A stretch of DNA of 39,841 nt from contig JAFLRN010000020.1 in NCBI GenBank assembly GCA_022511385.1, positions 1 through 39,841 of the forward strand. The letters run 5' to 3'. Source of the DNA: Acetatifactor sp. (lineage in GTDB: Bacteria; Bacillota; Clostridia; Lachnospirales; Lachnospiraceae). The translations under genes and the position numbers were made by a program. This document shows, one piece after another, positions 33,389 to 39,841 of this stretch. A model generated the notes under the pieces. It ran no database searches. It was not told the DNA's origin and saw only the letters and a list, made by a program, of their open reading frames with translations. The first letter of the stretch is position 1. Each line of letters begins with the position of its first letter.

Positions 33389-33417
33389 ATCATACTATCA
33401 ATATGCCCACATAACAA
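33389..33417 (-). promoter_or_regulatory. Promoter of the permease-dtd unit
   Basis: On the minus strand TTGTTA (33417-33412) and TATGAT (33394-33389) are separated by 17 bp, about 40 bases before the permease start. Confidence 0.65.
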
Positions 33418-33465
33418 GTAATTTTTCAGTTGTTACATAAAAAATATTCATTTATACATTTTCTA

Positions 33466-33494
33466 TTGTCTTTATTTTACAAAAATTATAAAAT
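33466..33494 (+). promoter_or_regulatory. Promoter of the XerS-like gene
   Basis: TTGTCT (33466-33471), 17 bp, TAAAAT (33489-33494). The spacer and -10 contain the inverted repeat TTATTTTA (33472-33479) with TAAAATAA (33489-33496), which could be incidental AT-rich symmetry. Confidence 0.55.
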
Positions 33495-33527
33495 AAGAAA
33501 GAAAGTTACAAGAAATTGAATGAAAGG

Positions 33528-34607
33528 ATGGTTAAAATCTTGGCTGTTATAAAATCAAATAATTATCACGATGAACAGAACAAACAGAATATATTGAAGA
33601 TGCGTGCAGTACTGGAAACACTGCCCTCCTTCTGCCGCACTTTTTTCCGGGGCATCGAGGAATATACCTCCGCCCGTACCAGACTGGCATATGCCTATGA
33701 CATACGGCTGTTTTTTGAGTTCCTCCACGAAAGAAACGCAGTTTGTGCCAAAATGGAAATTCAGGACTATCCTCTCTCTCTTCTGGACGAACTGACAAGG
33801 CTTGACATCGAGGAATATCTGGAATATATGTCGCTCTATCAGAAGGATGGGAAGGAAATTACCAACGACGAGCGCGGTAAGGCGAGAAAACTGGCGGCAC
33901 TGCGTAGCTTTTACAACTATTTTTACCAGACCGAAATGATCCAAAATAACCCTGCAGCCCTGGTTCCCCTGCCAAAACAGCATGAGAAAGAGATTATCCG
34001 TCTGGAGCCCAACGAGGTTGCCATTCTGCTGGACCAGGTGGAGGATGGGACCAAGCTGACAAAAAAGGAATTGGAATATCATAAAAAGACGAAGATCCGG
34101 GATGTGGCCCTGCTGACACTGCTGCTCGGCACTGGCATACGTGTTTCAGAGTGTGTCGGCCTGGATGTATCGGATATCAACTTTGAAGTTGGTGGTATCA
34201 AGGTAAGGCGTAAGGGCGGATATGAAGCTATTGTTTACTTTGGAGACGAGGTAGAAACAGCACTGCTGGACTATCTTGAACAAAGAGAACAAATCATTCC
34301 GGCTGAGGGCCACGAGGAAGCGCTGTTCCTCTCCCTTCAAAACCGCCGGATGGCGGTTCGTTCCGTGGAAAATCTTGTAAAAAAATATGCCTCCCGTGTA
34401 ACTACATTAAAGAAAATCACGCCCCATAAACTGAGAAGTACATATGGCACAACGCTCTATCAGGAGACGGGCGATATTTATCTGGTGGCAGATGTGCTGG
34501 GCCACAAGGATGTAAACACGACACGCAAACACTATGCCGCACAGGCGGATGAGCGCCGCAGAAGGGCTGCCCAGTACGTGCGTCTGCGGGAGAATGCGGA
34601 TAAGTGA
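33528..34607 (+). CDS. Tyrosine recombinase, XerS-like
   Basis: This roughly 359-residue site-specific recombinase has an N-terminal core-binding domain (RTRLAYAYDIRLFFEFL; PLSLLDELTRLDIEEYLEYM) and a catalytic domain with the expected R (GTGIRVSECVGLD), the lysine in KVRRKGGYE, HKLR, LGHKD and the nucleophile tyrosine in RKHYA. Length, the stretch between the domains and the order of segments resemble XerS, the single-recombinase system for chromosome dimer resolution of streptococci. The start is uncertain: TTG 33516, ATG 33528 and TTG 33540 share the frame, and AAAGG at 33523-33527 is best placed for TTG 33540. It converges with the LysM gene, leaving only 6 bp between the stops. Confidence 0.85.
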   Translation: MVKILAVIKSNNYHDEQNKQNILKMRAVLETLPSFCRTFFRGIEEYTSARTRLAYAYDIRLFFEFLHERNAVCAKMEIQDYPLSLLDELTRLDIEEYLEYMSLYQKDGKEITNDERGKARKLAALRSFYNYFYQTEMIQNNPAALVPLPKQHEKEIIRLEPNEVAILLDQVEDGTKLTKKELEYHKKTKIRDVALLTLLLGTGIRVSECVGLDVSDINFEVGGIKVRRKGGYEAIVYFGDEVETALLDYLEQREQIIPAEGHEEALFLSLQNRRMAVRSVENLVKKYASRVTTLKKITPHKLRSTYGTTLYQETGDIYLVADVLGHKDVNTTRKHYAAQADERRRRAAQYVRLRENADK

Positions 34608-34613
34608 GGTGAT

Positions 34614-35006
34614 TTACCGCACATATTCCTGGGAATAATAGGGAAGAATCAGCAGTTGTCCCGCGGTGATGGCATTTTCGTCAGTCAGATGATTGATGCT
34701 GCACACCTCGGCGATATAGCTCTCCCGACTGCTATAATGGGCACTGTCCATATACTTTTCCGTCAGATCCCAGAGAGACTCTCCCACCTCTACGGTGACG
34801 CTGGTATAATATTTGAATCCATCGTTTGCGTTGGAATTTAAAGCTTTGTATGACACGGAACAGATCAGAATCATGCCGACAGTGGCGCACACAGCAATCA
34901 TAGCCGCCAGGCATTTTCTTGCACGTTCTCTGCGAAGACGCATCACTCTGGCATATCTCCTCAGTTCTCTCTCATTCATTTCATACAAGTTTCTCTGTTC
35001 TCTCAT
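34614..35006 (-). CDS. yneA: LysM protein, YneA-like SOS cell-division inhibitor candidate
   Basis: This 130-residue protein has a basic N-terminus, one membrane helix at about 32-52 and a C-terminal LysM domain (YTSVTVEVGESLWDLTEKYM, then AITAGQLLILPYYS). YneA of Bacillus has the same size and layout, lies divergently from lexA, and halts division during the SOS response. Here too the gene diverges from lexA, and its promoter carries a LexA box in the spacer and another at the transcription start. Function is inferred from layout, regulation and domain; the LysM sequence alone would fit other cell-wall proteins. The transcript leader would be about 200 bases, which is unusually long. Confidence 0.8.
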   Translation of the reverse strand: MREQRNLYEMNERELRRYARVMRLRRERARKCLAAMIAVCATVGMILICSVSYKALNSNANDGFKYYTSVTVEVGESLWDLTEKYMDSAHYSSRESYIAEVCSINHLTDENAITAGQLLILPYYSQEYVR

Positions 35007-35197
35007 GGTATTTCACATTCCTTTCCTCAACGACTATATCCCGTCGTTTCATTTTATCAATGTTTTTACTTACATATACATACTTACATAGTGTTTTCAC
35101 TGAGTGGCTACATTTTCATTAACTCGAAATTGACTAGCTTCACTTTTAATCATTGTATATATATCTTCTCATATGAAATTTTCAATCATATGTTCGG

Positions 35198-35209
35198 GAA
35201 CATCTGTTC
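35198..35209. promoter_or_regulatory. LexA box 1
   Basis: GAACATCTGTTC fits the Gram-positive SOS box GAACN4GTTC perfectly. It lies just downstream of the predicted transcription start of the LysM gene. Confidence 0.85.
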
Positions 35210-35216
35210 TATTAGC

Positions 35217-35245
35217 ATCATATCATGTGAACATTTGTTTGTCAA
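35217..35245 (-). promoter_or_regulatory. Promoter of the LysM (YneA-like) gene
   Basis: On the minus strand TTGACA (35245-35240) and TATGAT (35222-35217) are 17 bp apart. LexA box 2 (35229-35240) is inside the spacer and box 1 lies at about +1 to +12, so LexA binding would block the promoter. Confidence 0.85.
35229..35240. promoter_or_regulatory. LexA box 2
   Basis: GAACATTTGTTT fits GAACNNNNGTTY. It overlaps the spacer of the LysM gene promoter. Confidence 0.8.
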
Positions 35246-35254
35246 CAAGAAAAT

Positions 35255-35281
35255 CGAACATATTTTCAGAAAATATGTTTG
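35255..35281. promoter_or_regulatory. Extended LexA operator palindrome next to the lexA promoter
   Basis: CGAACATATTTTC-A-GAAAATATGTTTG is a 13-1-13 palindrome with one mismatch. Each outer half is a GAACATAT/ATATGTTY half-site, but the internal spacing differs from the standard box. It overlaps the -35 of the lexA promoter (35279-35284). Confidence 0.65.
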
Positions 35282-35307
35282 CTTTTTTCTGTGAAATATG
35301 CTAAAAT
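35279..35307 (+). promoter_or_regulatory. Promoter of lexA
   Basis: TTGCTT (35279-35284), 17 bp, TAAAAT (35302-35307), about 80 bases before the lexA start. The overlap with the palindrome at 35255-35281 suggests autoregulation. Confidence 0.7.
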
Positions 35308-35360
35308 AATAGAAAGAAACGTTAATAATAGGGGATGATGCTGCACATTTCCCCTGGATG

Positions 35361-35373
35361 GCCGAAAAACGGC
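35361..35373 (+). promoter_or_regulatory. Mini-hairpin GCCG-AAAAA-CGGC before the lexA ribosome binding site
   Basis: The 13 bases are identical to those before hisB (12097-12109). The hairpin ends six bases before GGAGG (35379-35383). See also 36146-36159. Confidence 0.5.
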
Positions 35374-35388
35374 AGAATGGAGGCACAC

Positions 35389-36006
35389 ATGGGCTTTGGA
35401 AAGATCACAGCCAAGCAACAGGAAATTCTCAATTATATCAAGGACGAAATACTGCGTAAGGGTTATCCTCCCACTGTGCGTGAAATCTGCGAGACTGTCA
35501 ATCTAAAATCCACCTCCTCTGTACACTCTCACCTTGAGACTCTGGAAAAAAACGGATATATCCGCCGGGATCCCACAAAGCCTAGAGCTATCGAAATCTG
35601 TGATGACAGTTTCCAGATGGTCCGCACAGAGATGGTCAGTCTTCCCGTTTTAGGTAATGTGGCTGCGGGACAGCCCATTCTGGCAGAGGAGAATATTCAG
35701 GAATACTTCCCCGTTCCCGCCGATGTGGTGCCAAGAGGTGAGTCCTTCATTTTAAATGTGCGCGGAGACTCCATGATCAACGCAGGAATCTTTAACGGGG
35801 ACAGAGTCTTTGTCAATGTCTGCTCCACTGCCAATAATGGGGAAATGGTGGTTGCACTGATTGACGACTCCGCCACTGTAAAGACTTTTTATAAAGAAAA
35901 TGGCCACATCCGCCTGCAGCCTGAAAACGATGATATGGATCCGATCATTGTCGACGATTGCCAAATTTTGGGAAAGGTTTTTGGCGTATTCCGCTTCTAC
36001 CGTTGA
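35389..36006 (+). CDS. lexA: LexA repressor
   Basis: LexA represses SOS genes and cleaves itself when RecA is activated. The 205-residue protein has a winged helix domain ([20 protein letters not shown] at about 27-46), the cleavage site A93-G94 in VAAGQP, catalytic serine S128 in RGDSMI and lysine K165 in [11 protein letters not shown] 35389 with GGAGG at 35379-35383 gives the normal N-terminus; the frame is open further upstream to 35335 but those residues are not LexA-like. It sits divergently from the LysM gene with LexA boxes between them. Confidence 0.97.
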   Translation: MGFGKITAKQQEILNYIKDEILRKGYPPTVREICETVNLKSTSSVHSHLETLEKNGYIRRDPTKPRAIEICDDSFQMVRTEMVSLPVLGNVAAGQPILAEENIQEYFPVPADVVPRGESFILNVRGDSMINAGIFNGDRVFVNVCSTANNGEMVVALIDDSATVKTFYKENGHIRLQPENDDMDPIIVDDCQILGKVFGVFRFYR

Positions 36007-36039
36007 AAAAACACAGAAAAAAAGTTCTTTCTTCATTTT

Positions 36040-36068
36040 TTGCTGCATTTCTGCAAAACATGTATAAA
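36040..36068 (+). promoter_or_regulatory. Putative promoter of the DUF378 gene
   Basis: TTGCTG (36040-36045), 17 bp, TATAAA (36063-36068), about 107 bases before the start. The first arm of the inverted repeat at 36047-36088 lies in the spacer. Confidence 0.5.
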
Positions 36069-36088
36069 AAAATAAAATTTGCAGAAAT
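36047..36088. promoter_or_regulatory. Operator-like inverted repeat ATTTCTGCAAA/TTTGCAGAAAT
   Basis: Two perfect 11-bp arms (36047-36057 and 36078-36088) are 20 bp apart, centred on the predicted -10 and start of the DUF378 promoter. It could be a repressor site. It lacks a T-run after the second arm and is AT-rich, so a terminator for lexA is less likely. Confidence 0.5.
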
Positions 36089-36145
36089 TAATACAGCCGG
36101 TCCTGTAAAAGCCGTGCGGGAACTTTAAGAGAGAAGGTTTAACAA

Positions 36146-36159
36146 GCCGCTGAAGCGGC
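36146..36159 (+). promoter_or_regulatory. Mini-hairpin GCCGC-TGAA-GCGGC before the DUF378 ribosome binding site
   Basis: A 5-bp GC stem closes a TGAA tetraloop and is followed by AGAAATGAGGG and the start codon. It parallels the hairpins before hisB and lexA in placement and flanking sequence, with a different loop. Confidence 0.5.
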
Positions 36160-36175
36160 AGAAATGAGGGAAAAT

Positions 36176-36397
36176 ATGGGAAATAAATTTTGGGACGGTA
36201 CTGCACTGACCATCGCAATCATCGGTGCCATAAACTGGGCGCTGATCGGTCTGTTCCGCTTTGACCTGGTGGCCTTTATCTTCGGCAATATGTCATGGTT
36301 TTCCAGGATTGTCTACACGATCGTAGGTATCTGCGGACTCTACCTGATCAGTTTCTTTATGCACCTGTCTGACAGACACAACGAGTCTACAGTCTAA
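36176..36397 (+). CDS. DUF378 family small membrane protein
   Basis: This 73-residue protein has two membrane helices (TALTIAIIGAINWALIGLF and SRIVYTIVGICGLYLISFF). The GAINWALIGLFRFDLVAFIFG stretch is the DUF378 signature. The family has no established function. ATG 36176 is chosen because GAGGG lies 5 bases upstream; ATG 36164 is in frame but would place the start inside that region. A strong terminator follows at 36429-36477. Confidence 0.88.
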   Translation: MGNKFWDGTALTIAIIGAINWALIGLFRFDLVAFIFGNMSWFSRIVYTIVGICGLYLISFFMHLSDRHNESTV

Positions 36398-36428
36398 AGA
36401 TCAGAAGCAGCGTTATTAAGCTGCAACC

Positions 36429-36477
36429 AAAAAAGAAAGTTCCAAGACAGCTTTCTGTTCTTGCAACTTTCTTTTTT
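36429..36477. terminator. Bidirectional terminator between the DUF378 and rsfS genes
   Basis: AAAAAAGAAAGTT and AACTTTCTTTTTT pair around an inner CAAG/CTTG stem. The A-run and T-run on the two sides make it effective in both directions, which suits the two converging units (plus-strand DUF378 and minus-strand rsfS). Confidence 0.9.
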
Positions 36478-36552
36478 GTATGTTTTTTGAATGTTTATTG
36501 TACGCTTATTTTATTTTTAGCATTTGTTTCAATGTCATAACATGAACGTCAC

Positions 36553-36909
36553 TTACAGATCTTTGATATCTATCTGTTTTCCGTCCCTCCAGATGCGCTC
36601 CAAATCATACAGCAGACGATTTTCCTTGTCAAAGATATGCACGATCACATCGCCAAAGTCCAGCAAAACCCAGTTTGCCGTATCGTACCCCTCAATCTGG
36701 CGCACTGGAAAGCCTGCCCTGCCAAGTTTTTCTTCCACATTGTCGCAGAGCGCCTGAATCTGATTCCGGTTCCCGCCTCCGGCAATGATAAAGTAATCCG
36801 CCAGCACGGACACCTGGCTGATGTCAATCACACGGATATCTTCTGCTTTCTTATCCTCCAGTGCCGCAATGGCAAGCTTTGTCATCTCCAGTGAATTATT
36901 TTGATCCAT
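36553..36909 (-). CDS. rsfS: Ribosomal silencing factor RsfS
   Basis: RsfS binds ribosomal protein L14 on the 50S subunit and blocks joining with the 30S during poor growth. The 118-residue protein has the family sequence KKAEDIRVIDISQVSVLADYF near the start, GYDTANWVLLDFGDVIVHIF and the Y-x-L-E-x-I-W-x-D ending. It is the last gene of a minus-strand operon after yqeK; the 112-bp gap between them holds a 15-bp tandem repeat. Confidence 0.95.
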   Translation of the reverse strand: MDQNNSLEMTKLAIAALEDKKAEDIRVIDISQVSVLADYFIIAGGGNRNQIQALCDNVEEKLGRAGFPVRQIEGYDTANWVLLDFGDVIVHIFDKENRLLYDLERIWRDGKQIDIKDL

Positions 36910-36931
36910 ATATTTCCTGCCTTTCTTTCAA

Positions 36932-36976
36932 TCAATAACTTTTCTATCAATGACTTCTCTGTCAATAGCATCTCTG
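36932..36976 (-). repeat. 15-bp tandem repeat, 3 units, between yqeK and rsfS
   Basis: Units 36932-36946 (TCAATAACTTTTCTA), 36947-36961 (TCAATGACTTCTCTG) and 36962-36976 (TCAATAGCATCTCTG), plus a weak fourth from 36977. The array fills the rsfS 5' spacer on the transcribed strand. Confidence 0.85.
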
Positions 36977-37020
36977 TCAGTCAAATTAATTTCAAGCCGT
37001 TATATTACAGTACCATCTTT

Positions 37021-37644
37021 TTATGCATCCCGCTCTGCCAGACTTCTATAATGTTTCCAAGTTTCTTCCGTCCTGGGATCAATGGCATAGCCGCTGGATT
37101 TCAGATGCGCAAGCGTCCCCTCCAAAATACGAAGTAACGCCTTGTCAATATCCTGAAAGGCCAGTAGCCTAAGCTCTTCCAGATTAGCGGCATGACTCCT
37201 TCCCGGCTCTATATAGTCTGCCACAAATACAATCTTTTCAAGCAGGCTCATTCCCTCTCTGCCCGTGGTGTGATTGATAATTGCATCAATCACTTCCCGG
37301 TTCTGAATGCCATATTTTTTTTCTGCCAGATAGCCCCCAACCTTACCGTGGAGCAGGAAGGGGAGCTTTCGCTCCGTCTCCGTCATTGGCAGCTGATTCT
37401 TTTCACAAATGTCTATCAGTTTTTCGTCAGACAAGCATTTGGCACAATCATGAAGCAGTCCAGCCAACAGAGCGTTATTCACATTGGCGCCATATCGCAT
37501 AGCCAGCGCAGCCGCAGTATACTCAACTCCCAGAGTATGCTCATACCGCTTTGCAGTCTGGGCTTTCCGGATTGCCTTTCGAAGCTTTTTCAAAGACAGC
37601 CGATGCCTGTCCGATTTTTCTTTTTTTTTAATTTCTTTATCCAT
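37021..37644 (-). CDS. yqeK: YqeK, HD-domain Ap4A hydrolase
   Basis: YqeK splits symmetrical diadenosine tetraphosphate and belongs to the HD phosphohydrolases. The 207-residue protein has a basic 20-residue start, then the motifs EHTLGVEYTA (metal histidine), LLAGLLHDCAKCL (HD pair), LPFLLHGKVGGYLAEKKYG and ADYIEPGR. It is usually encoded between nadD and rsfS. Here it directly follows yhbY (20 bp), with no nadD. Confidence 0.93.
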   Translation of the reverse strand: MDKEIKKKEKSDRHRLSLKKLRKAIRKAQTAKRYEHTLGVEYTAAALAMRYGANVNNALLAGLLHDCAKCLSDEKLIDICEKNQLPMTETERKLPFLLHGKVGGYLAEKKYGIQNREVIDAIINHTTGREGMSLLEKIVFVADYIEPGRSHAANLEELRLLAFQDIDKALLRILEGTLAHLKSSGYAIDPRTEETWKHYRSLAERDA

Positions 37645-37664
37645 GAAAGTATCCTTTGCTTCTC

Positions 37665-37955
37665 TTATTTTGGTAGTTGTATCTTTGGATTCTCCTTGTC
37701 CGGCTTGTACAGGACGAATTTCTTTCCGATCACCTGAACCACCTGGGAATGAGTACGTTCAGCCACTGTCTCCGCAATTTCCCTTGGGTCATCCAGACAG
37801 TTTTTCAGCACGGCCACCTTTACCAGTTCATTCTTGTTAAAAAACTCACCGATGGCCTCTGTGAGCTCCGGCGTCAGGCTGGACTTTCCTACCTGAAAAA
37901 CAGGATCCAGCTTACTGGCCAGACTTTTTAAATATGCTCTCTGCTTGCTTGTCAT
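37665..37955 (-). CDS. yhbY: YhbY-like CRM-domain RNA-binding protein
   Basis: This 96-residue CRM-domain protein is linked to 50S ribosome assembly. The conserved segments are TSKQRAYLKSLASKLDPVFQVGKSSLT, the KNELVKVAVLKNC strand-helix part and the end VVQVIGKKFVLYK. The start is ATG 37955, with AGAGAGG about 11 bases upstream; GTG 37967 in frame is too close to that site. Its neighbour is obg on the other side of a 165-bp repeat-containing gap. Confidence 0.92.
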   Translation of the reverse strand: MTSKQRAYLKSLASKLDPVFQVGKSSLTPELTEAIGEFFNKNELVKVAVLKNCLDDPREIAETVAERTHSQVVQVIGKKFVLYKPDKENPKIQLPK

Positions 37956-37992
37956 GTTTTTGTTCACCTCTCTTGTGAATATTGCAGTCTTT

Positions 37993-38068
37993 CCCTGTTA
38001 TCGTGGAATTGCTCTATTATTGCAATTTAGCTCTATTATCGTAGTTTTGTCCTGTTATTGTGGTTTTG
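37993..38068 (-). repeat. 19-bp tandem repeat, 4 units plus partial, between obg and yhbY
   Basis: Units start at 37993, 38012, 38031 and 38050 (CTCTATTATCGTAGTTTTG type), with an incomplete fifth from 38069. They fill the middle of the gap, transcribed on the minus strand. Confidence 0.88.
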
Positions 38069-38120
38069 TCCTGCAAATTGTCATGTTCTTACGCATGTTA
38101 ATACCATCTGATAAGCCGAA

Positions 38121-39413
<1,293 letters not shown>

Positions 39414-39454
39414 CTACCAACCTTTCTGACTAATTGTTCAAAATAAGCCCTTCA

Positions 39455-39483
39455 GGAAGAATGCCTGTCCTTGGCATTCTTCC
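39455..39483. promoter_or_regulatory. 11-bp perfect hairpin before obg
   Basis: GGAAGAATGCC (39455-39465) and GGCATTCTTCC (39473-39483) with a 7-base loop, 45 bases before the obg start. There is no T-run on either side, so it may be a leader structure rather than a terminator. Confidence 0.6.
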
Positions 39484-39484
39484 G

Positions 39485-39542
39485 CGTGAAACATAGTAAT
39501 TCTTAGTCTGTGTACTTTACAGACTTAGAATTACTTTTCACG
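39485..39542. promoter_or_regulatory. Large imperfect hairpin between rpmA and obg
   Basis: Arms CGTGAAA (39485-39491) and TTTCACG (39536-39542) enclose AGTAATTCTTAGTCTGT (39495-39511) and ACAGACTTAGAATTACT (39519-39535), 24 paired positions with one mismatch, a 3-base bulge and a 7-base loop. The outer right arm overlaps the 9-bp repeat. It could be a structured leader for obg or an operator. Confidence 0.75.
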
Positions 39543-39578
39543 CTTTTCACGCTTGATACGCTTGATACGCTTGATACG
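39534..39578 (-). repeat. 9-bp tandem repeat, 5 units
   Basis: CTTTTCACG twice (39534, 39543) and CTTGATACG three times (39552, 39561, 39570). The array sits between the large hairpin and the terminator of rpmA. Confidence 0.9.
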
Positions 39579-39607
39579 AAAAGGCTCCAGGCAGTGCCTG
39601 AAGCCTT
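39579..39607 (-). terminator. Terminator of rpmA
   Basis: On the minus strand AAGGCTTCAGGCA and TGCCTGGAGCCTTTT form a stem with a short loop, followed by a TTTT run, 23 bases past the rpmA stop. Confidence 0.75.
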
Positions 39608-39629
39608 GAATCATTCGCAAGAATAAAGC

Positions 39630-39841
39630 TTATTTCTCCACAGGATATACAGAAGCCTGCTTCCTGTCACGGCCCTTTCTCTCAAAACGAAGGACACCGT
39701 CAACCAGTGCAAACAGGGTATCGTCTCCGCCGATGCCAACATTGACACCGGGATGGATCTTGGTACCGCGCTGTCTGTAAAGAATATTTCCTGCCTTTAC
39801 GAACTGTCCGTCAGCTCTCTTCGCGCCTAATCTCTTGGACT
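39630..39841 (-). CDS. rpmA: 50S ribosomal protein L27, C-terminal 70 codons
   Basis: The frame continues past the window's right edge, so the N-terminus is missing. The visible 70 residues begin [20 protein letters not shown] and continue with [20 protein letters not shown] and the ending VYPVEK, which is diagnostic for L27. L27 lies near the peptidyl transferase centre of the 50S subunit. In clostridia the order is rplU-prp-rpmA-obg, which fits the minus-strand layout. Confidence 0.95.
   Translation of the reverse strand, partial: SKRLGAKRADGQFVKAGNILYRQRGTKIHPGVNVGIGGDDTLFALVDGVLRFERKGRDRKQASVYPVEK

Noticed and set aside
33472..33496. dif-like site for the XerS-like recombinase
   Set aside because: The 8-9-8 symmetry is AT-rich, overlaps a promoter-like pair and does not fit the usual 11-6-11 layout.
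36047..36088. Rho-independent terminator of lexA
   Set aside because: The loop is 20 bases and no T-run follows the second arm; it overlaps a plausible promoter instead.

Overview
The window looks like a chromosomal housekeeping region from an anaerobic, spore-forming member of the Clostridia, most likely Lachnospiraceae. The basis is the gene set and gene order (coaD next to a coiled-coil protein, ylbJ, short-form HisG with HisZ, a HisF-like/HisI/HisE fusion, the TIGR03960/DUF2344/RNase G trio, and an obg-yhbY-yqeK-rsfS operon), plus AGGAGG-type ribosome binding sites and moderate GC coding sequence with AT-rich gaps. I see no rRNA, tRNA, CRISPR array, prophage or transposase gene.

Layout. 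1-8.6 kb: the 3' end of coaD, a coiled-coil protein and a cell-wall amidase in one operon; ylbJ on the opposite strand; then rsuA-like, HAD phosphatase, short-chain dehydrogenase, an unknown membrane protein, an RluA/RluD-type pseudouridine synthase and the Holliday-junction resolvase RecU. 8.6-15.9 kb: a histidine cluster behind a good sigma-A type promoter (hisZ-hisG-hisD-hisB-glycerol-1-phosphate-dehydrogenase-like gene-hisIE), followed by a PH-domain membrane protein; hisA, hisF, hisH and hisC are not here. 15.9-17 kb: a frameshifted unknown gene, a terminator and a 223-bp palindromic element. 17-24.3 kb: a HelD-type helicase carrying a C-terminal GH31-like beta-sandwich, a small membrane protein, then a MoxR/DUF58/membrane-protein operon. 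24.3-29.3 kb: radical SAM TIGR03960, DUF2344, RNase G and a Nudix hydrolase. 29.3-33.4 kb, mostly minus strand: a decayed gene, flotillin, D-aminoacyl-tRNA deacylase and an AI-2E family permease. 33.4-36.5 kb: a XerS-like recombinase and an SOS module in which a LysM (YneA-like) gene and lexA diverge from an intergenic region with LexA boxes, then a DUF378 protein. 36.5-39.8 kb, minus strand: rpmA (partial), obg, yhbY, yqeK and rsfS, which serve translation and ribosome assembly; nadD, normally between yhbY and yqeK, is absent.

The most unexpected whole-window pattern is the number of degenerate short tandem repeats (unit lengths 9, about 14.5, 14, 15, 17, 18, 19, 22, 30 and 39 bp). I found twelve, with largely unrelated units. 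They sit in the spacers just before or after genes, or as in-frame insertions in otherwise conserved proteins (YlbJ, DUF2344, the RluD-like enzyme). Other items worth attention are the HelD/GH31-N fusion, the 30-bp perfect inverted repeat before it, a GCCG-loop-CGGC mini-hairpin placed directly before the ribosome binding site of three unrelated genes, a degenerate HisF-like domain fused to HisIE, and a cluster of three hairpins between rpmA and obg.
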